A DNA stretch of 64,000 nucleotides from Thermoflexus hugenholtzii JAD2 (lineage in GTDB: Bacteria > Chloroflexota > Anaerolineae > Thermoflexales > Thermoflexaceae), in contig NZ_FYEK01000027.1 in assembly GCF_900187885.1 (NCBI RefSeq), positions 87,630 through 151,629 of the forward strand, given 5' to 3'. The stretch's first letter is position 1. The number at the start of each line of letters is the position of its first letter. Below, piece after piece: positions 16,545 through 24,259 of the stretch. A program made the translations under genes and the position numbers. Under the pieces are notes generated by a model. That model saw only the letters and a list, made by a program, of their open reading frames with translations. It was not told the DNA's origin and made no database searches.

Positions 16545-19082
16545 TCACATCCCCTCCTCTTTCTGACGGACGACGGCGCCGAGCCGTTCGGCGGCCGCGC
16601 GGATGAGGCGTTCCCGCAACGCGGCCACCTCCCGGTCCGTGAGGGTGCGGTCCTCCGCTTGATAGAACACAGTGAAAGCCAGGCTGCGGTGCCCGGGCGG
16701 GATGGGCGGCCCCTGGTAGACGTCGAAGAGGCGCACTTCGCGGACCAGGGGGGCGCCGGCCTCGCGCAGCACGGCGGCCAGGGCGGCAGCCGGCACGCTC
16801 TCCGGCACGATGAAGGCTAAGTCCTCCACCACCGGGGGCACCCGAGGCACCGCCTCAAAGACATGCGCGATGGAAGCCAGCGCCTGCAGGGCTTCCAGAT
16901 CCAGCTCGGCGATCAGGACGGGCTGATCCGGCAGCTCCCAGGCCCGGCGCACCAGCGGGTGCAGCTCCCCCAGGATCCCCAGGGAACGTCCACCGGCCTT
17001 CACCTCCGCTCCCCGGCCCGGGTGCAGGCTCGGATGTTCCGCCCGCTCGAAGGCCACCCCCGGGATGTGCAAGCGCTCCAGCAACGCCTCAACGACGCCC
17101 TTCAGATCGAAGAAGTCCATCCGCCCCCGATCCACGGGAAGCCACGAGGCGGGATCCCGCGGCCCGGTGAGGGCGATGCCGATCCGCCGCGGCTCCTCCG
17201 GAAGGGCCTCTCCGGGACGGGGGAGAAAGACCTTCCCAACTTCGAAGATCGCCACCCGTTCCCGGAACCGGAGGTTGGCGCGAAGGGTGCGCAGCAACCC
17301 GGGGAGCAGGGTGTGGCGGAGGACGGTGCGCTCCTCGCTGATGGGGTTGATCAGCCGGACGTAGTCCAGGGCCGTGTAGGGATTGGCGACGCCGGGAGGG
17401 GCCAGACGGGCTTCCTCGTCCGGATGGATCAGGGCGTAGGTGATCACTTCCTGGAGCCCGCAGGCCACCAGGATGTCCCGGACCCGCTCCTCGAAGGCCC
17501 AGGCGGGGTTGCCCCGCTGCGGGGGCAGGAGATCCCGGAGCCGGGTCTCCGGCATCCGGTCATAGCCCCAGATGCGGGCGACCTCCTCGATGAGATCCTC
17601 CGGGCGCTGGCAGTCCAGCCGATGATCGGGGACGGTGACCCGCCAGGCGGCCGGGGCGGAGCGGGAGCGGGCGGGAGGCCGGGCGGGCTCGACCCGGAAC
17701 TCCAGGGCGCGCAGGATCCGCTCGATCTCGCGGGGCGGGATGGCGAAGCCCAGCACGCGCTCCACATCCTGCGCGGAGAGCGGGAGGGTCACCCGTCGGG
17801 CCTTGCGGGCGTAGGCGTCGACGATCCCGCGGGCCACGACCCCATCGGCCAGGCGCTGCATGAAGGCGGCGGCCCGTCGGGCGGCGGGGAGGGTGAGCGC
17901 CGGGTGGATCCCTCGTCCGAAGCGGGCGCTGGCCTCGCTGGGCAGCTTATGGCGGGCGGCCGTGCGACGGATGGAGATGAAGTCGAAGTTCGCGGACTCC
18001 AGGAGGACGGCGCGGGTGGCCTCCCCGACCTCCGTCTCCGCGCCCCCCATCACCCCGGCGATGGCGATGGGGCCGGCCTCGTCACAGATCAGGAGGTCCT
18101 CCGGATCCAGATCTCGCTCCATCCCATCCAGGGTGCGGATCCGCTCGCCGGGGCGGGCGCGGCGGACGATGATCGTGGGGGGGCGGCCGCCGGCCCGCTC
18201 CACCAGCCGGTCGTAGTCGAAGGCGTGGAGGGGCTGGCCCCATTCCAGCATCACATAGTTGGTGATATCCACGATGTTGTTGATGGGGCGCATCCCGCAC
18301 AACCGCAGCCGCCACTGCATCCAGTAGGGGGAAGGACCGACCCGCACGTCCTGGATGACCATCGCAGCGTAGCGAGGGCAACCCTCCGGGTCTTCAATGC
18401 GGATCCCCACGAGGCGGCGGGCCGCCGGGCCGAGTGCCTTCACAACGGTGGGAGGGTAGCGCAGACGCTTGCCGGTGAGGGCGGCCACCTCTCGGGCCAC
18501 CCCGATGATCGAGAAGGCGTGGGCCAGGTTGGGGGTGAGATCAATCTCCAGCACCACGTCCCCCATGTAGTCCGCCAGGGGCATCCCCACCGGCGCCTCC
18601 GGGTCCAGCAGGAGGATCCCCTCGTGGTCCTCGGAGATCCCCAGCTCCTTCTCCGAGCAGACCATCGCATCGGAGTAGACGCCGCGGATGGCCCGGCCCT
18701 GGAGGGTCATCTTCACCCAGCCCGGCTGGTGGCCGTCGTAGAGGGTGGCCCCTTCCAGGGCGAAGGCCACCTTGAGAGGGCGCTCCGGCGGGCGTTCCAG
18801 GAAGGGGAACAGGTTGGGCGCGCCGGTGACCACCACCTTCGGCTCCCCCCGGCCGTAGTCCACCGTGGCCAGGAGCAGGCGGTCGGCGTTGGGATGGCGC
18901 TCCACCCGGAGGACCTGCCCAACGACGATCCGCTCCCGGTCCCATTCCAGGGGGGCGCCGGGGACCCCGAACCGCTCGATGGCGGTCACCTCCAAGCCGG
19001 CCAGGGTCAGGCGCTCGGCCAGCTCCTCTGGCGACAGATCGATCCTCACGTATTCCTGCAGCCAGCGCAACGGAACCCGCAT
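16545..19082 (-). CDS. pheT: phenylalanine--tRNA ligase beta subunit
   Basis: 845-aa beta subunit that with PheS charges tRNA-Phe. Domains in order: N-terminal MRVPLRWLQEYVRIDLSPEE, EMAP-like tRNA-binding domain (IVVGQVLRVERHPNADRLLL), B3/B4 editing region (RPINNIVDITNYVMLEWGQP, ...LHAFDYDRL...), B5 domain (RVTLPLSAQDVERVLGFAIP) and C-terminal FDX-ACB domain (VPRVPPVVEDLAFIVPE...). ATG 19082 is selected over upstream in-frame starts because GAGGAGG stands 9 nt before it and the family starts here. It is separated from pheS by the MNT-HEPN fusion gene; the spacing of 48 nt still allows cotranscription. Confidence 0.95.
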   Translation of the reverse strand: MRVPLRWLQEYVRIDLSPEELAERLTLAGLEVTAIERFGVPGAPLEWDRERIVVGQVLRVERHPNADRLLLATVDYGRGEPKVVVTGAPNLFPFLERPPERPLKVAFALEGATLYDGHQPGWVKMTLQGRAIRGVYSDAMVCSEKELGISEDHEGILLLDPEAPVGMPLADYMGDVVLEIDLTPNLAHAFSIIGVAREVAALTGKRLRYPPTVVKALGPAARRLVGIRIEDPEGCPRYAAMVIQDVRVGPSPYWMQWRLRLCGMRPINNIVDITNYVMLEWGQPLHAFDYDRLVERAGGRPPTIIVRRARPGERIRTLDGMERDLDPEDLLICDEAGPIAIAGVMGGAETEVGEATRAVLLESANFDFISIRRTAARHKLPSEASARFGRGIHPALTLPAARRAAAFMQRLADGVVARGIVDAYARKARRVTLPLSAQDVERVLGFAIPPREIERILRALEFRVEPARPPARSRSAPAAWRVTVPDHRLDCQRPEDLIEEVARIWGYDRMPETRLRDLLPPQRGNPAWAFEERVRDILVACGLQEVITYALIHPDEEARLAPPGVANPYTALDYVRLINPISEERTVLRHTLLPGLLRTLRANLRFRERVAIFEVGKVFLPRPGEALPEEPRRIGIALTGPRDPASWLPVDRGRMDFFDLKGVVEALLERLHIPGVAFERAEHPSLHPGRGAEVKAGGRSLGILGELHPLVRRAWELPDQPVLIAELDLEALQALASIAHVFEAVPRVPPVVEDLAFIVPESVPAAALAAVLREAGAPLVREVRLFDVYQGPPIPPGHRSLAFTVFYQAEDRTLTDREVAALRERLIRAAAERLGAVVRQKEEGM

Positions 19083-19130
19083 ATCCCTCATCCTCCTCAA
19101 TGGGATCTGGAAGCCCTGGGGCCCTTCGGC

Positions 19131-20000
19131 CTACTTTCCGGGGCGAAGCCCTGTCGCGACCCCGATGGCCTGGACGAAGTCCTCGATGTCCCGCATCGCC
19201 TGGGGGATTGCTTGGAAGACGAGGCGATCATCTACCTCCCAGTAGCGATGAACCAGCCGATGGCGCATACGAATCAAGTCGGAGAGGCGCTGCGCGAGGG
19301 CCTCGCGGATCACCCCATGCTCCCGGAGCACTTGAATCGCCTCACCATAGGTTTCCGGCGAGCGCCAGCGGTTCTGAGCGATCAGATGCTGGGCGATATC
19401 CACGATGGCTTCCGCCGACACCACCAGGTGATACCGGGCGCTGCCCCGTCGGTGCGGGTCGGCCAGGAAATCTGCTTCAGGCATCCGGGCAAGGGAGTCG
19501 AGAGCGCGCTGGCTTTCGAACAGCGCGGAGAGCAGGTTGCGCATGCGATCGCTTGGATAGCGGATCATCTGGAAGACACCTCGCAGGTAAGCTTCGTGCA
19601 GGCGGCGGACATCGAAGTGTTCCGACCAGGTCGAGGCCTCGAAGTCGGCGCGGCGGTCCTCGTCGCGGCAGAGGAGGATGTGGCGGGGCCGGATGGCGGC
19701 GAAGCGGAAGGCCGGTGGCGCGGCGTTCAGGGCCCGCACGTCCACCGGGAAGGGGAGGCCGGCCCGGCGCAGCGTCGCCTCCAGGCGAGCGGCCAGCTCC
19801 GCTTCCCGGGGCCAAGCCGGCGTGGGAAAAGGATCCAGGAACACCGCGACGTCGATGTCCCGGAAGACTTCCCCCTCGACGAAGGAGCCGTGCAGGTAGG
19901 CGAAGACCACATCAGGCTCCCCAGCCAAGGCCTCGGCCAAGCGCTCTTCGACACGGCCCTTTTCTTCCTCATAGACCCGCCAGGTCTTGATCGGCTCCAT
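19131..20000 (-). CDS. fused MNT nucleotidyltransferase-HEPN protein inside the pheST operon
   Basis: 289 aa. Residues ~1-115 form a minimal nucleotidyltransferase with G38-S39 and D48-x-D50 (HGSFVEGEVFRDIDVAVF). Residues ~130-289 form a DUF86/HepT-type HEPN domain with RX4HXY as R246-HRLV-H251-R-Y253 (RHRLVHRY). Toxin-like and antitoxin-like domains are thus on one chain, with all signature residues present, in the order in which the separate genes occur in the two pairs near 1-4.5 kb. The start lies 10 nt after the pheS stop with GAGGG 5 nt upstream, and pheT follows 48 nt later. It is therefore expected to share the T-box-controlled pheS transcript. Function is inferred by family only. Confidence 0.8.
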   Translation of the reverse strand: MEPIKTWRVYEEEKGRVEERLAEALAGEPDVVFAYLHGSFVEGEVFRDIDVAVFLDPFPTPAWPREAELAARLEATLRRAGLPFPVDVRALNAAPPAFRFAAIRPRHILLCRDEDRRADFEASTWSEHFDVRRLHEAYLRGVFQMIRYPSDRMRNLLSALFESQRALDSLARMPEADFLADPHRRGSARYHLVVSAEAIVDIAQHLIAQNRWRSPETYGEAIQVLREHGVIREALAQRLSDLIRMRHRLVHRYWEVDDRLVFQAIPQAMRDIEDFVQAIGVATGLRPGK

Positions 20001-20009
20001 CTTCGCCCT

Positions 20010-21044
20010 CTAATCGAACTGCTCTAAGAAGCGTAGGTCGTTGGCCCAGAAATATCGAATATCGTCAATGCGATGTTTGAGCATAGTGATCCGTTGCGGC
20101 CCCATGCCGAAGGCGAAGCCGGTGAAGCGGCGGGGGTCGTAGCCGCCGTTCTGCAGGACCACGGGGTGCACCATCCCGGCGCCGGCGATCTCGAGCCAGC
20201 CGGTGTGCTTGCAGACCCGGCAGCCTCGCCCCTCGCAGAGGATGCAGTCGATGTCCACCTCCACGCTGGGCTCGGTGAAGGGGAAATACGAGGCGCGGAA
20301 GCGGACCTTGCGCTCGGGTCCGAACATCCGGCGGGCGAAGTCCGCCAGGGTGCCCTTGAGGTCGCTCATGGTCACCCCGGGGCCCACGGCCAGCCCCTCC
20401 ACCTGATGGAACATGATCTCGGAGCGGGCGGTGATCTGCTCGTAACGATAACACATCCCGGGCAGGATCACCCGGATGGGCTCCGGGCAGAAGGCCCGCA
20501 TGGCATGGATCTGTCCCGGGGAGGTGTGGGTGCGCAGGATCACTCCCTCCCGGTCGGTGTAGAATGTGCTCCACATATCCCGGGCGGGGTGATGGGGTGG
20601 GATGTTGAGCAGCTGGAAGTTGTATTCATCGGTCTCCACGTCCCGGCTGGTGAAGACCTGGAAGCCCATCTCGGCGAAGATGGCGACGATCTCCCGGAGA
20701 GTGCGCGTGGCCGGGTGAAGCCGGCCGGCGCGAACCGGACGGCCGGGCAAGGTGACGTCCAGGGGCGGGGCCTCCAGCTCGCGGCGCAGGGCGGCTTGGC
20801 GCAGGGCCTCCCGCCGCGCGGCGTAGGCTGCCTCGAGGGCCTCTTTGACCTCGTTGGCCTTGCGCCCGATGGCCGGCCGCAGCTCCCGGGGGAGGGTCCC
20901 CAGGATCGCAAAGGCTTCCATCAGCCGACTGCGCCGGCCCAGATAACCGGCATACCAGGCCTGGAGGGCCTCCTCGGTGTCCAGCCCCTCCAGCTCCCGC
21001 AACGCCTCCTCACGCAATCGTTCCAGCTCGTCCACGGTGACCAT
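20010..21044 (-). CDS. pheS: phenylalanine--tRNA ligase alpha subunit
   Basis: 344-aa catalytic subunit, class II aaRS. N-terminal coiled-coil (about 1-90), then motif 2/3 signatures: PARDMWSTFYTD, RTHTSPGQIHAM, YRYEQITARSEIMFHQVEGL, and C-terminal GFAFGMGPQRITMLKH. A CILCEGRGCRVCKHTGW insert carries four cysteines, as in zinc-binding PheS forms. ATG 21044 follows AGGAGG by 10 nt; the in-frame extension to 21071 lies in the leader. Expression is governed by the T-box leader at 21070-21385. Confidence 0.95.
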   Translation of the reverse strand: MVTVDELERLREEALRELEGLDTEEALQAWYAGYLGRRSRLMEAFAILGTLPRELRPAIGRKANEVKEALEAAYAARREALRQAALRRELEAPPLDVTLPGRPVRAGRLHPATRTLREIVAIFAEMGFQVFTSRDVETDEYNFQLLNIPPHHPARDMWSTFYTDREGVILRTHTSPGQIHAMRAFCPEPIRVILPGMCYRYEQITARSEIMFHQVEGLAVGPGVTMSDLKGTLADFARRMFGPERKVRFRASYFPFTEPSVEVDIDCILCEGRGCRVCKHTGWLEIAGAGMVHPVVLQNGGYDPRRFTGFAFGMGPQRITMLKHRIDDIRYFWANDLRFLEQFD

Positions 21045-21069
21045 GCCGGCGTGCCTCCTGGTAGGGGTC

Positions 21070-21385
21070 AATGAGGATCCCGGGAAACAACCACGCCCTC
21101 ATCCCGGTCAGGGACGAGGGCGTGGGGCTCCCCCGCGGTACCACCCTGCTTGGCCTGCGGCGCGCAGGCCCGCTCTTCGCCGGAGGCAAGGGTCTCCGGC
21201 GGCCCGGATAACGGTGGGCCCTCCGGGAACGGCTACTGGGGAGAGGGCTTCCGGAGGCCTCTCCGGTTCGCCGTTCCGGCTCCGGGGCGAACTTCAGCCG
21301 GCGGTCGCCGAGCGGGGCTCTCAGCCGCGGCCCCGCCGCTCTGGCGGCGCCGTCCCGGCCTACTCCTCCCCTTCTTCGCCGTTCG
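21070..21385 (-). promoter_or_regulatory. T-box riboswitch leader, Phe specifier
   Basis: Minus-strand leader of pheS. The hallmark T-box sequence GGGTGGTACCGCGG is at 21146-21133. The stem I landmarks are seen as GGGGAGGAGTAGGCC near 21370, with the AGTA bulge. The specifier loop near 21300-21286 reads CTGAAG-TTC-GCC, so the specifier codon is UUC (21291-21289), matching Phe. The terminator stem is CCACGCCCTCGTCCC pairing across TGACC (21125-21091), followed by TTGTTTCC. Uncharged tRNA-Phe binding should favour the antiterminator and raise pheS, the MNT-HEPN fusion and pheT together. Confidence 0.9.
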
Positions 21386-21403
21386 GAAAAAAGATCGGGC
21401 CAT

Positions 21404-22675
21404 TCAAGGATCTTCGGAGTTCCCAGTCGCTTCCAGGGCCCAGGGTTGGGGGGCGACCAGCTCGCCCTGGGCTTGCAGCAGAAGGCCGATGCGGGCCTCT
21501 CGCGCGAGCTCCAACGCCCGACGATCCAGGACCACCCCGAAGATCAGGGGCAGCACAGGGCCTCGCACGCCATATGCGCGCAGAGCTTCCTGCACGGCGG
21601 CGTTGCGCAGCAGGTCCGCGAAATCGTGAACCGCACGGGGTCCGAGACGGGCCTTTACAGAGATGATGAACCAGGCCTCCTCGCCGTCCGGCCCGCGCAC
21701 CCGGGCGATCCCATCCAGCTCCCCAATCCGGTCAATGGCCAGGGTGGCGATCGGCTCCAGGAGGACATAACCGCGCTCCGCCAGATAACGCTGCACGGCC
21801 TCCACCATCTGGCCTTCCACGGTCACGCCGACGATCTGGCCGAACCGGTCCAGGGTGCGCTGGAACTGTTCCTGACGCAGGAGGACATGCTGCAGGGTCT
21901 CCTCGGTGCGGCGCTGGGCTTGGGCGAGTTCGGCGAAGCGGCGGTCGGTTTCGGCTCGGTGGGCGGCCAGGGATTCTTCAGTGCGGCGCTGGGCCTCGGC
22001 GAGCTCGGCGAAACGCCGCTCGGTTTCGGCCCGGTGTTCCAGGAACTCCTGGCGGTGGGCGGTGAAGGCTTCGCTCAGGTTGCGGATGGCCTCGGCCATC
22101 TCGGCGAAGCGGCGGTCGGTTTCGGCCCCGTGTTCCAGGAACTCCTGGCGATGGGCGGCGAAGGCCTCTGTCAAGCGCTGGAGGTTTTCCTCGGTGCGGC
22201 GCTGGGCTTCGGCCAGGCTGTGTATGGTCCCGCTTAAGTCCTGAACCACTTCAGCCAGGTTGCCGACGGTGGCGTTGAGCTCTGCCAGACGGGCCTCCGT
22301 CTGGGCCTGGTAGGCCAGGAACTCCTGATGGTGGGTCACAAAGGCCTCGCTCAGGCGCTGGAGGTTTTCCTCGGTGCGGCGCTGGGCTTCGGCCAGGCCG
22401 TGCACGGTCTCGGCCAAGTGGCGCACGGTCTCGCCCAGCCGGTGGATGGCCTCGGCCATCTCCGCCAAGCGGGCGTCGGTCTCCCGAGCCTGCCGCCGCT
22501 GGGCGCGGTAGAGGGCGAGGATCAGACGGGCGGCTCGCCGGAAGCCCCGCTCCATCCGCTCGGGCATCCGGCGCACTTCTTCGGCGGCCAGCAGGGCCCA
22601 CAGGGGCTCCCGCCACTCGGGATGCGCCCGCAACAGCTCCGCCAGATCCCGCAGATCCTCCACCGTGAACGCCAT
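21404..22675 (-). CDS. coiled-coil protein with C-terminal nuclease-like domain (DUF3782-like)
   Basis: 423 aa. N-terminal MAFTVEDLRDLAELLRAHPE, then about 230 residues of heptad-rich coiled coil built from repeated modules (LAEAQRRTEENLQRL... three to four times; AAHRQEFLEH; ETDRRFAEMAEAI). The C-terminal ~120 residues show a PD-(D/E)xK-like pattern (GELDGIARV...AWFIISVKARLG). Proteins of this build are common in Chloroflexota and cyanobacteria and have no established function. ATG 22675 follows GAGGAGG. Its promoter overlaps a hairpin (22698-22746). A decayed paralog lies just upstream. Confidence 0.75.
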   Translation of the reverse strand: MAFTVEDLRDLAELLRAHPEWREPLWALLAAEEVRRMPERMERGFRRAARLILALYRAQRRQARETDARLAEMAEAIHRLGETVRHLAETVHGLAEAQRRTEENLQRLSEAFVTHHQEFLAYQAQTEARLAELNATVGNLAEVVQDLSGTIHSLAEAQRRTEENLQRLTEAFAAHRQEFLEHGAETDRRFAEMAEAIRNLSEAFTAHRQEFLEHRAETERRFAELAEAQRRTEESLAAHRAETDRRFAELAQAQRRTEETLQHVLLRQEQFQRTLDRFGQIVGVTVEGQMVEAVQRYLAERGYVLLEPIATLAIDRIGELDGIARVRGPDGEEAWFIISVKARLGPRAVHDFADLLRNAAVQEALRAYGVRGPVLPLIFGVVLDRRALELAREARIGLLLQAQGELVAPQPWALEATGNSEDP

Positions 22676-22697
22676 CAGGAGCCTCCTCTGAGGGAAT

Positions 22698-22746
22698 ATT
22701 GTAAAAGCAAAACGCGGGGCGAGCAAGGTCACGCACCCCGCGTTTT
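22698..22746 (-). promoter_or_regulatory. promoter embedded in a terminator-like hairpin
   Basis: Minus-strand TTGCTC (22726-22721), 17-bp spacer and TACAAT (22703-22698) drive the coiled-coil gene. The same DNA contains AAAACGCGGGG (22709-22719) pairing with CCCCGCGTTTT (22736-22746), a stem whose right side falls within the promoter spacer. It could separate the gene from upstream transcription. Confidence 0.55.
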
Positions 22747-22899
22747 TCCAAAACACGCTAACTCCTCGGCAGCATTCCGCCTATGGCTCATCTCTTTCTG
22801 GATCGTTTAAAGGAAAGATCCTCCACCGGGCTTCGGCCCGCCTCGGACGTCCCGCACTTCATTCCTAACCTCGTCCGACAAATTTGGGACACACCCTGT

Positions 22900-23061
22900 G
22901 CTTCCAGGGCCCAGGGTTGAGGAGTGACCTGTTCCGCCTGGGCTTGCAGAGGATTTGACAGTCCATCCGTCAGGAGCAAGCGGCACAGCTCCTTCCGCCA
23001 CTCCTCGTGTTGCTCCAGCAGTCGAACCAGATCGTGGAAAATCCGTGATGGTGAACGCCAT
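22900..23061 (-). pseudogene. internally deleted, frameshifted paralog of the coiled-coil/nuclease-like gene
   Basis: ATG 23061 begins MAFTITDF. After a one-base shift in the TTTT run the text continues HDLVRLLEQHEEWRKELCRL, LLTDGL, the family N-terminus, and then jumps directly to NPLQAQAEQVTPQPWALEAQ, which matches the C-terminal end of the protein at 21404 (LLLQAQGELVAPQPWALEA). The coiled coil and nuclease-like domain are gone. Confidence 0.65.
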
Positions 23062-23125
23062 CGGGCCCTCGCGGTGAATCCTCAACTGGATTTTATCACA
23101 CGTGCGCTCCGCCTCAGAGGATCCG

Positions 23126-24259
23126 TCACCGGGGCCGGGCGGGGGGATTGCCTGGGGGATCCTCCAGCAGCCCGCCCAGGATGGCCTTGCGCACCGCGGC
23201 GGCGCGGGTGTGAACGCCCAGCTTGCTCAGGATGCTGTCGACCTGTTTCTTAACCGTGTTGGGGGAGACCACGAGCCGTTCGGCGATCTCCTTGTTGGTC
23301 AGCCCGTGGGCCATCCAACGCAGGACCTCCCGCTCCCGGGGGGTGAGGGAGGCCAGGGCGGCCTGGTCCTCCGGCGAGAGCGTCCCGGCGGGGCGGGCAG
23401 GGGCCGGCCGGGGGCGCCCGGCTAAGGCCTGCCGGACAAACTGCAGGAAGTTCTGCCGGTTAAAGGCGGCTTTGTCCAGGAAGGCCATGACCCCCAGGCT
23501 CTGGTAGGCCATCTCCACCTCATCGGCGGAAGCGGTGGCGCTGACAGCGATGGTGGGCAATCCTCGCCGCCGGGCCACCCGCAGCAGCCGCAACCCGTCC
23601 CGATTGCCGAAGGGATCCATAGAGCTGGCCAGCTGGAGGTCGACGATGAGCAGGGCGAAGGATCCCTGCTCCAGCCAAGCCAGGGCCTCGCCGTAGGAGG
23701 AGGCCGTCTCCACCGCCAGGCCGATCTCCCCCAGCAACTCCCGGTAAAGATCCTGCCAGCCCGGGTCGTCCTCCACCACCAGGGCCCGGGGGCCTGGGTG
23801 CGATGCCGACGGGGCCCCGGCGGGAGCAGACGGGGAAGGCGAAGGCGCGGAGGGGAGGAGCTCCCGATGAAGGAGGCGAGCGGCGACCTCCCGAAAGGCT
23901 CGACGTCGGAAGGTCTCCTTCCGCAGGAAATCGGCCGCCCGATGACGGGTCAGAGCCTCCACGGCCATCTCAACGGTGGCGTAGCCGGTCAGGGCGATGG
24001 CCGGGACCGACGGGCTTCGCTCGGCCAGGGCGTCCAGGACGCGGAACCCACCCCGATCCCGGTGATCCCCGGGGTCGAGGGAGATGTCCACCACGGCCAG
24101 CGCGTAGGGGCGCTCCCGCAACCAGGCCAGGGCGGTGGGGACGTCTGGGGCGGCGTCGACCTGCAGCCCCAGCTCCTCGAGCTCCTCGGCGAGCAGCTGC
24201 CGCCAGGCCGGGTCATCTTCTACGATCAGCGCGCGCATCGGCGTGCGCTCCGGGATCAT
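23126..24259 (-). CDS. response regulator with two receiver domains and LuxR-type HTH
   Basis: 377-aa REC-REC-HTH regulator. REC1 (about 8-125) has acidic VEDD, phospho-acceptor region VVDISL, LTGYA and FLRKE. REC2 (about 160-285) has VVEDD, IVDLQL, SATAS and LDKAAF. The LuxR/NarL HTH (about 310-370) reads LTPREREVLRWMAHGLTNKE and VSPNTVKKQVDSILSKLGV. Both receivers retain Asp, Thr/Ser and Lys, so both could be phosphorylated. Its ATG overlaps the TGA of the upstream kinase gene (ATGA), so kinase and regulator are almost certainly a cognate pair. DNA targets are unknown. Confidence 0.9.
   Translation of the reverse strand: MIPERTPMRALIVEDDPAWRQLLAEELEELGLQVDAAPDVPTALAWLRERPYALAVVDISLDPGDHRDRGGFRVLDALAERSPSVPAIALTGYATVEMAVEALTRHRAADFLRKETFRRRAFREVAARLLHRELLPSAPSPSPSAPAGAPSASHPGPRALVVEDDPGWQDLYRELLGEIGLAVETASSYGEALAWLEQGSFALLIVDLQLASSMDPFGNRDGLRLLRVARRRGLPTIAVSATASADEVEMAYQSLGVMAFLDKAAFNRQNFLQFVRQALAGRPRPAPARPAGTLSPEDQAALASLTPREREVLRWMAHGLTNKEIAERLVVSPNTVKKQVDSILSKLGVHTRAAAVRKAILGGLLEDPPGNPPARPR

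Noticed and set aside
16863-20027. Open frame of over 1000 codons opposite pheT and the MNT-HEPN fusion
   Set aside because: It lies entirely antisense to well-recognised genes and has shadow composition (His/Gly/Asp/Arg-rich). It is a by-product of high G+C codon use.
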